A stretch of 64,000 bases of DNA, from the IMG/VR virus record IMGVR_UViG_3300025098_000012, positions 1-64,000 of that record; one strand, 5' to 3'. Of this stretch, positions 57,518 through 64,000 are shown piece after piece. Below the pieces are notes generated by a model that made no database searches, was not told where the DNA came from, and saw only the letters and a list, made by a program, of their open reading frames with translations. This stretch comes from a virus. Position numbers and translations under genes: made by a program. Each line of letters opens with the position of its first letter. Position 1 is the first letter of the stretch.

Positions 57518-60500
57518 ATGAAAGTTAGTAATAGACCATACGCAGGAAACTGGTCAGAGGACTTTGTAAATAAATACAGAAAGACTCGCTCTTGGACTCC
57601 CGATGCCATCGTTACTTTTAATGGCGAGACTACGCTACCAGGTTGTCCTACTTGCAGGAACAAGATTGATTTCTCTAGGTTCATCACTACCGTCAGTGCA
57701 AGTGGTGGCTTAGATGGTTCAAATGGTTGCGATATAAGTTTAAAGATCCCCTGGGGTTATGGAGACTCTGTATATAAAGACGGTAAGTTTATCCTCGTAT
57801 CGGGTATTGAGGTTTTCGTTTATTATAGGGGTTTCTTCCAAGTTGCAGAGCTTGCTTTAAAAGCAGATAACATCGACCTAGACGGTGGTGCTGAAACTTT
57901 ATCTGCTCCAGATGCTGAGATCCGACCTTATTATCCTGTCTTTCATGGTGTCATATCGAGTGTAGATGTTAGTCTAACAGACGGTGCGTATGATGTGTCT
58001 ATCTCCACGAGAAATATGCTCTCTTTTTGGGATAACCAACAGATCAATACACAGCAAGGGTACTTTGCCGCTGACCCTACGATGTCTCGTGGTTCAGTTA
58101 ATACTAGGGGTCATGTATATACAGGCATGACTCCACACCAAGTCATCTATGATCTGTTCTTAGATGCAGGTGGTAGTGCAGAGGGAACAGGGTTTGCTTT
58201 ATCAAAACAGTCCAATGTTAAAGCTCGATCAAGCACAGGCCCACAGCTTTATTCTTTGATGATTAGGTACTTAGAGCAACGCTTTAAGAATGGTATGTAT
58301 GGCTTACGGATGTATGGAGCATCGGGTCGTATGTACTCAGCGATAGAGACACAGATTGTAGCAAATAAAGAGATCACTAAAGGCGAAAAGAAAGCCGAGT
58401 TTAGGAAGGTGATTACAAGACAGAATAAACCTTACGCTAAAAGTAAATCGGAAGGGATTTCTTTTTCTCGTATGGTCAAAGCAGGCATGGTCGCTTTTGA
58501 ACATAACAACGCAACTAATGGTCGTGTTCAAAGGACGATGGACGCTAGGTTTTTAGGTAAAGTAACACCCGAAGATAAGACTCCCTTGAGCGTTTTTCAA
58601 CTTAAGCCTTTCGTACCAGATATAAGTGCGTTTGGTCAGATTGAGTTTTTTGAGTCTCAAATGGAGACAAAAAAGTCTATCGCAGATCGTGTATGTGAAG
58701 CGACTGGTTATGAGTTCTATCAAGACATGGATGGAGACTTAGTATTCAAACCTCCTATGTATAACATGGATACTTCGGCAGATCGGGTCTATAACATTTT
58801 TAGAGAAGATTGTATCGACATCAGCTTTACCCATGCTGAACCCGAAGCGACTTATATCACCATGAAGGGAGATCACTTTAGGAACTTTAAAGCCGCTCCT
58901 ACAGGGGAGTGGGGTGTGAAAGGTGTCTATGTAGATTATGCTTTGGTCGCTAAGTATGGATGGAAGAGTCAAGATTTCGACTCGTCTTTTTACACTTCGG
59001 GAAGGCAAGCATACTATGCGGCGGCTGTAGAGCTAGACAAACAAAATAAGACGACAGAGGGATGTAGTGTGACCATCCCTCTTAGACCCGAAATCAAAGC
59101 TGGCTACCCTGTCTACATTGAGGAGAACGACTGTTATTATTATATAGAGTCAGTTCAACATTCGTTCACCTATGGTGGATCTTGCACGACATCACTTACT
59201 TTAACCTGTCAGCGTAAAAAGTTTATTCCACCAGGAGACTCATCTGTTAAGTTTAGAGATGATCCTGCGAAAGCTGTAGACTTAGGTCGTACTGAGTTGC
59301 CCGAAAGGTATATCTACAAGAGGTATGACCGTACCGATGAAGGCAGTAGGCAAATCAACGCTCAATCACAAGACACAGATGTTGCGTACAAAAAGATTAC
59401 AGGATTTCCTAATGTGGTGATGGCATTTGATCATCAAAACGCAAGTCCGAGTATGTTGTTCTTCACACCAGACTATCAAAACATAGGGGGTAAGGGTACA
59501 AAGGAGCGTGAGCGATATAGGAACATGATTATTAACGAGGGTATACGATTGGGTGTCCTTAGAGTAGATGCAGGAAGTGAACCCGATGCTATCCGTAGAG
59601 GTCCTTGGAAACTTTTAGTTCCATCGGCAGATGGTGGATCACCAAGAGAAGTGATACTTCCTTTGGATGGGACTGACATTGCAGGTACAGAACAGTTAAG
59701 GACGATTTCAGAGGACTCTCGTGTGGCGGCACAGAAAGCGGCAAAGAGGATAGGTAAAGGTGGGAGGTCAGCTAGAGTTCAGAAAGCAAGGGAGGATGAA
59801 GCTGATAGGTTAGAAGCATTACAAGGGAACATTCAAAGAGCTGTCGGTACAGCAGGTGTATATGGTGCAACAGGTACAGAGGAAAACCCCAACCCAACAG
59901 GGTCATCTCAGACAGCTACGATCCTTGATCTCATTTATCTTATTCAATCACCACTAGGTCGCAACCCTAACAACTCACCATTACAAAACTTGATGTCTGC
60001 TTTGTCGGACAAGAAATCGAGCTTTGTCCCTAAAGCACAGGGGTACTTTAGATACTATTCATCATCACACCCTAGCCCCGAACATCAAGGTCCAGATTTA
60101 ACTGAATATAATCTTAGGAATGTGGGAAGTGTTAAAGGCAAAGCACCCGAACTTATTTTTAACGACAATGTACCCGATACAGTTAGGGATAATGTAGTTA
60201 AAGCTAAACCCGATGGTGATGGCGATACGGTCATTTTTGGTAATGACGCAGATTCTCGGCAACAGATCGTTCGTGGACTTATGACAAAGACCATGTATTC
60301 AAATGGTTTGGAGTATGTACCTACTAAAGACATTACCTCTTTATCTTTTCAAGTCAGTGGTGATTACTTGGTAGGCAGTGCAGACGGTCCTAAAGTTCAA
60401 GTGTCGCAAGTTTGGTATCAACAGAATCAGAAACCAGGAGTAGAGTTTTGGGAGGTTGCGTATAGGTCAGTAAGGACTGAGTTAAAAGGTCGGAGGGGGA

Positions 60501-61885
60501 TTACAAAAACCACTAAACTTGGTGAGTTGTTTAGGTACTTTAATAACGAGGCAACAGATGCAGTTACAAAGTTGATTATTCCTACCGTTAAACAAGACTA
60601 CCCTCCTTCAACTTGGGATAGCAATGAAGCCGAAGCGTATTTCAGTTCTGGGTATTCGGTGGATGCTTCTATTACCACGAATTTTGAGGCTAATGAAAGT
60701 CCTATTAAATACAGCCCCGATAGTGGGAGTCGTGCAAATAGGGTCATTACAAACAAAACTACACTAGCGAGTCATATAGCTTCAGTATTTTTATATACTC
60801 TTTGGAAGAAATCTAAAGAGACATATGAGGAAGCGTACAATGTTGAGATATGGCAGAGGCTAATTGCAGATCAATCTTCTGATTCTATAGCGACTCAAGA
60901 AGGTTTTGTAAATGAAGTGAGGGCATATGTGAACCAACTAGGAGGATTATTGATGGGGATACCATTCACCCCGACCATAGAGATACCTCGACAAACTTTG
61001 ACAATAGAAAAGAATGCTCAGACCATCACTCCAATCTTCCCTATCTCTGACGCTAAGGGATATGAGGTATTTGGAGCGTATCAATATGGTCGTGGATTAA
61101 AACCTGCTAGGGGTACATTGTTTGATGCTCTTTTAAGGCAAGACCCTTCTCAGATCTTTACACCAGATGAACTTAGAAGGGTGATGGATCAGTTAGATGA
61201 AGCGAGTAATCAAACAGATTTTCGAGCGAGCTTGAAGCAAATGTATATTGAAAGAGTGATGTCGTTATCAGCAGAGGATCGAGATCGTCTTAAAGTTGGC
61301 TTAGGGTTGGACGCTGAAGTACGAGACACTGATGAAAATAAGATCGAGCATGAAGCGAGTTTGTTAGCGAATAGGCTTATGACTCGTAGTGATGAGCAGG
61401 TGATCTCGAACATCCCTTCGGCTCTTTCAGAGATTTACCCTAGTGAAGATGGGAATGAGGTTTGTGAATGTAGAATACACAGTACAGACGCAATCTTATT
61501 GGAGGGGTCATTAGACTTAGACAACTTCTTAGAGATTGAGAATCCAGCAGTTAGAGGTATTAGAAACATGACCGAAAAGAAATCAGTTGAATGGAGAGAG
61601 CGTCAGACAGCTCTGCGAGGTGAAAATATAGAGCGAGTACCACCCGAAAAGAGAGGTAGCTTCGCCACATCAAATGATTTTGGTTCGAGCTTTGACTTTA
61701 ATAATCGTGGCAACAATCGCTTGTTGAACTCGTTTACCAACATAGATGAGAACAACGATCTTGAGCTTTCAAACCCATTTGCAGGGGCAGTTTCAAGTAC
61801 AAGAGCAGGTGCTGATCAGTTAAGCGATCAAGCAAAAGCCATCAAAGCGGCTGCTCAACGAGTAGGAGGAGATGACAATGAGTGA
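57518..61885 (+). CDS. Large baseplate hub protein (1455 aa)
   Basis: Starts after TAGGAGG one base beyond the previous stop. The N-terminal ~650 residues resemble the hub fold shared by gp27/protein D-type proteins: strands followed by GVISSVDVSLTDGAYDVSIS, a central FEHNNATNG and QIEFFESQMETKKSIADRVC region, then VFKPPMYNMDTS, VDYALVAKYG and LRPEIKAGYPVYIEE. The second half is less ordered, Asn/Asp/Ser-rich, and likely binds other baseplate parts. A CPTC motif lies near residue 46. The stop overlaps the spike gene by eight bases. Assignment as hub is from position and these strands. Confidence 0.7.
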   Translation: MKVSNRPYAGNWSEDFVNKYRKTRSWTPDAIVTFNGETTLPGCPTCRNKIDFSRFITTVSASGGLDGSNGCDISLKIPWGYGDSVYKDGKFILVSGIEVFVYYRGFFQVAELALKADNIDLDGGAETLSAPDAEIRPYYPVFHGVISSVDVSLTDGAYDVSISTRNMLSFWDNQQINTQQGYFAADPTMSRGSVNTRGHVYTGMTPHQVIYDLFLDAGGSAEGTGFALSKQSNVKARSSTGPQLYSLMIRYLEQRFKNGMYGLRMYGASGRMYSAIETQIVANKEITKGEKKAEFRKVITRQNKPYAKSKSEGISFSRMVKAGMVAFEHNNATNGRVQRTMDARFLGKVTPEDKTPLSVFQLKPFVPDISAFGQIEFFESQMETKKSIADRVCEATGYEFYQDMDGDLVFKPPMYNMDTSADRVYNIFREDCIDISFTHAEPEATYITMKGDHFRNFKAAPTGEWGVKGVYVDYALVAKYGWKSQDFDSSFYTSGRQAYYAAAVELDKQNKTTEGCSVTIPLRPEIKAGYPVYIEENDCYYYIESVQHSFTYGGSCTTSLTLTCQRKKFIPPGDSSVKFRDDPAKAVDLGRTELPERYIYKRYDRTDEGSRQINAQSQDTDVAYKKITGFPNVVMAFDHQNASPSMLFFTPDYQNIGGKGTKERERYRNMIINEGIRLGVLRVDAGSEPDAIRRGPWKLLVPSADGGSPREVILPLDGTDIAGTEQLRTISEDSRVAAQKAAKRIGKGGRSARVQKAREDEADRLEALQGNIQRAVGTAGVYGATGTEENPNPTGSSQTATILDLIYLIQSPLGRNPNNSPLQNLMSALSDKKSSFVPKAQGYFRYYSSSHPSPEHQGPDLTEYNLRNVGSVKGKAPELIFNDNVPDTVRDNVVKAKPDGDGDTVIFGNDADSRQQIVRGLMTKTMYSNGLEYVPTKDITSLSFQVSGDYLVGSADGPKVQVSQVWYQQNQKPGVEFWEVAYRSVRTELKGRRGITKTTKLGELFRYFNNEATDAVTKLIIPTVKQDYPPSTWDSNEAEAYFSSGYSVDASITTNFEANESPIKYSPDSGSRANRVITNKTTLASHIASVFLYTLWKKSKETYEEAYNVEIWQRLIADQSSDSIATQEGFVNEVRAYVNQLGGLLMGIPFTPTIEIPRQTLTIEKNAQTITPIFPISDAKGYEVFGAYQYGRGLKPARGTLFDALLRQDPSQIFTPDELRRVMDQLDEASNQTDFRASLKQMYIERVMSLSAEDRDRLKVGLGLDAEVRDTDENKIEHEASLLANRLMTRSDEQVISNIPSALSEIYPSEDGNEVCECRIHSTDAILLEGSLDLDNFLEIENPAVRGIRNMTEKKSVEWRERQTALRGENIERVPPEKRGSFATSNDFGSSFDFNNRGNNRLLNSFTNIDENNDLELSNPFAGAVSSTRAGADQLSDQAKAIKAAAQRVGGDDNE

Positions 61886-64000
61886 TGTAAACTTAATGAG
61901 GGAACAAAACGCAATAGACAGCATGAACGCTGACTCTAGTAGAGGCTGGTCAGCTCTTTCTATGTGTCTTGCTCAGATCGTTGAGATCCATTGGGAGGAG
62001 ATGAGGTGTACTTTAGAAATGCTTCATGGTAGTGGTGCAGACACGAGGGCATTAACAGGGGTTGAGCTACTGATGCCCTGTATGGGTAATCGGCACTTCA
62101 TGGGAGGTATACCAGAGATTGGGGATAGGTGTGTTGTTGGTTGGTTTGCAAATGACACAAGAGCAGGTACATCGGGTAAGACTCCTGCGATCTTAGCGTG
62201 GTGGCCTTCAACACCTTGGATCAAACATGATTGGCACATGACTCAAGGTTTCGACCCCGATGAGAATATAATGGAGGACAATGTAAAGAGACAGATTGTC
62301 CAAAACTTCCATCAGCGTGTCCGACATAAGATGAGGCACTTCTCTCCTGGTAATATAGGTGCTAGTTCATCTCAAGGATCTGATATGGTTCTTGATGAGA
62401 GCGTCTTATTGAGCAATCGGAGAGCGAATGAGATCATCATAAGAGATCAAGACCAAGCGATTGTAATGAGGTCTTTACAGCAGTTCCATGCGATGTCGGG
62501 AGCTAGAGTCTATGCAGGTATGGTTCAAAGAGATGCTAGAACTCTACCTAGAGAGATGTTCTCTGATGGGATTAAGTGGGATGCCAACATACAGATAGAC
62601 TCTGAGGGTAATCCTTATAACCCATTCAGTGGGGGAGAGGGTTTTCAAAATCCTTTAGAGCAAGGGGAGCTACAGCCTCATCCAGTTTTTCAAAGAGATG
62701 ACTTTGAGGGAGTCGGTGTAAACATTGAGGGAGAGCGTACCAACTACAAGGGGAGCTTCCCTACTCATTTAGACCCTTATGTTTTCTTATATAACGCAGG
62801 GTTTGTGGATGATGATTATGAAGAACTGAACGAAGAGAGCGACATCATTTATGGAGGTAAGTCGATACTAAGAGTGGGTAAAGAGTTTGGTAAAAATGCG
62901 TTTGATAATGGTCAAGCCTTTACCGAGTATCGCATTGAGATGAACCATCTAACTGATGGCATCCTTCCTGTGACCGAACAAACAGATGGGTTTGACTCGG
63001 ACAGGGCGAGCAATAAACCTAACGAGAACAGGACACCTCCATTCATCGAATGGGTGTTAGGGACACCTGTAGGTAATGATGCGTTTTCATCTAAAGGCAA
63101 AGAAGAATATGGACTACCTGTCGTCCCTAGTTTAACAACTCTTGGGGTGGCGAACGAAGCAACCCCTTTTGCCGACCATGCCGCTACTCTTTTGAGGATT
63201 ACACCTGTTGTTCCTAACATAGACGAATCTTTTGTGTCATTCACGAAGGGTGGGAAGCTCAAGGCTAAGATTTCTAGTCCATCAGAAGATGCTCTTGAAG
63301 CTACAGTCGAAGGAGGAGCGTTCTTAAATGTAAATAACGAGCTGTCTGTACAGAGTGATAAGTCAACTTTCTCTAGTCTAACAAAGACGAACATTAACTC
63401 TTTAGGGTCTGTTGAGATCAATGGTTCGGGTAGTGTAGAGGGAGAGCCATTAGAGGGTTCAGATAACTCGGTGTCCGTCATCATCAAAGGCACTAAGCGT
63501 ATTAGCATACAGTCGGACACAGCAATAGCGTTCAAAGCTCCTGTCGTTGACTTCTCTCAAGTAGGTCAGTTGAGGTTAGCCTCTTCCGACCAAATGGAGT
63601 TCAATACAGGGGCAGGGTTATCACAGACAGCCGATACCATTAAGCAATCCTCAATGGGTCAGTTTGAGCAAGTATGTGGAGGACCAGCAGGGTTTAATCC
63701 CCTTGCAGGACCAGCTCGTAAAGTCACAGTAACCGAGTCTCCAGTGACAGGAGGTGCAGGTTTACCCTCTGACTCATACACCAATGCGTTTGGTGGTAAG
63801 TCAGAAATCTTTATTGGACCAGCTACGAACACTAGGACACTCGCTGTTGGCACAGAGACTAAAACTATTGTAGCAGGTTCTGATCAAACAATTGTGGGTA
63901 CGACTGTTAATATGACCGATCCCACAGGTACTAAGTTTCTTGCTCCTGCTGGAGCTGTTATAGCCACAGCAGGTACAGTCATTGCGATGACTGCGAATGT
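61878..64000 (+). CDS. Baseplate central spike/puncturing protein, C-terminus cut by window edge
   Basis: AGGAGG precedes ATG 61878, inside the hub gene's end. The N-terminus is helical (WSALSMCLAQIVEIHWEEM). Then comes an OB-fold-like strand set (GVELLMPCMGNRHFMG, followed by GIPEIGDRCVVGWFAN and ILAWWPST), as in gp5/VgrG spikes. The visible C-terminal third is a run of short Gly/Ser/Thr beta repeats (ETKTIVAGSDQTIVGTTVNM), typical of the spike's triple-stranded helix. At least 707 codons are open to the window edge, so the tip is unseen. No lysozyme motif was identified in the visible part. Confidence 0.7.
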   Translation, partial: MSDVNLMREQNAIDSMNADSSRGWSALSMCLAQIVEIHWEEMRCTLEMLHGSGADTRALTGVELLMPCMGNRHFMGGIPEIGDRCVVGWFANDTRAGTSGKTPAILAWWPSTPWIKHDWHMTQGFDPDENIMEDNVKRQIVQNFHQRVRHKMRHFSPGNIGASSSQGSDMVLDESVLLSNRRANEIIIRDQDQAIVMRSLQQFHAMSGARVYAGMVQRDARTLPREMFSDGIKWDANIQIDSEGNPYNPFSGGEGFQNPLEQGELQPHPVFQRDDFEGVGVNIEGERTNYKGSFPTHLDPYVFLYNAGFVDDDYEELNEESDIIYGGKSILRVGKEFGKNAFDNGQAFTEYRIEMNHLTDGILPVTEQTDGFDSDRASNKPNENRTPPFIEWVLGTPVGNDAFSSKGKEEYGLPVVPSLTTLGVANEATPFADHAATLLRITPVVPNIDESFVSFTKGGKLKAKISSPSEDALEATVEGGAFLNVNNELSVQSDKSTFSSLTKTNINSLGSVEINGSGSVEGEPLEGSDNSVSVIIKGTKRISIQSDTAIAFKAPVVDFSQVGQLRLASSDQMEFNTGAGLSQTADTIKQSSMGQFEQVCGGPAGFNPLAGPARKVTVTESPVTGGAGLPSDSYTNAFGGKSEIFIGPATNTRTLAVGTETKTIVAGSDQTIVGTTVNMTDPTGTKFLAPAGAVIATAGTVIAMTAN

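Noticed and set aside
62912-63535. A 207-codon frame on the minus strand opposite the spike gene
   Set aside because: The plus strand holds a continuous spike-like gene with a strong start; the antisense product has no recognisable features.

Overview
This window is a 64 kb stretch of a large tailed bacteriophage with a contractile (myovirus-type) tail. The supporting evidence is a baseplate wedge set (J/gp6-like, gp25-like), a tail-tube candidate, tail-assembly chaperones, a tape measure, hub proteins and a spike. These are combined with phage-type replication genes, very tight gene packing and ATGA/TAATG overlaps. The host is probably Gram-negative: the phage encodes a lipobox lipoprotein and a protein that looks like an inner-membrane anchor joined to an outer-membrane-type beta domain. 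No terminase, portal, capsid, prohead protease, integrase, tRNA or CRISPR array was seen here, so the head module must lie outside the window.

Layout. (1) 1-18.4 kb, leftward: tail fibre and baseplate proteins, then two very large paralogous proteins of unknown function. (2) 18.5-25.1 kb, mixed: a lone rightward gene, a nuclease, a holin-like membrane protein, small proteins sharing an N-terminal RVASRY tag, a GNAT-like protein, a Nudix hydrolase, a spanin-like membrane/beta protein and several small early-type genes. (3) 25.1-29.7 kb, rightward: family A DNA polymerase with added zinc ribbons, small genes and an Hc1-like histone, closed by a rho-independent terminator. (4) 29.7-37.5 kb: small accessory genes on both strands, including a deaminase, a GGCT-like protein, GIY-YIG nucleases, an FmdB-type zinc ribbon, a DUF2325-like protein and a lipoprotein. 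A 15-nt repeat is scattered here. (5) 37.2-43.9 kb, leftward: a compact cassette of three SPPY-type methyltransferases plus the wreck of a fourth, a thymidylate-synthase homologue, a PP-loop ATPase and a fold-type II PLP enzyme. This is the best candidate here for an undescribed system, most likely DNA base hypermodification. (6) 43.9-49.5 kb: DnaB-like helicase and probable loader, Dam methylase, SNF2-type helicase and a basic protein. (7) 49.6-64 kb, rightward: tail tube, chaperones, tape measure, hub proteins and spike.

How it fits together. The tail is built from two oppositely transcribed blocks that bracket the replication and nucleotide-modification genes. The dCMP-type deaminase, the TS homologue, the Dam enzyme and the methyltransferases suggest that the phage makes and decorates a modified genome. 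TATAAATA-like elements sit upstream of several rightward units and resemble T4-type late promoters. Function calls rest on motifs read by eye; no database search was possible. Many small genes are described without a function.
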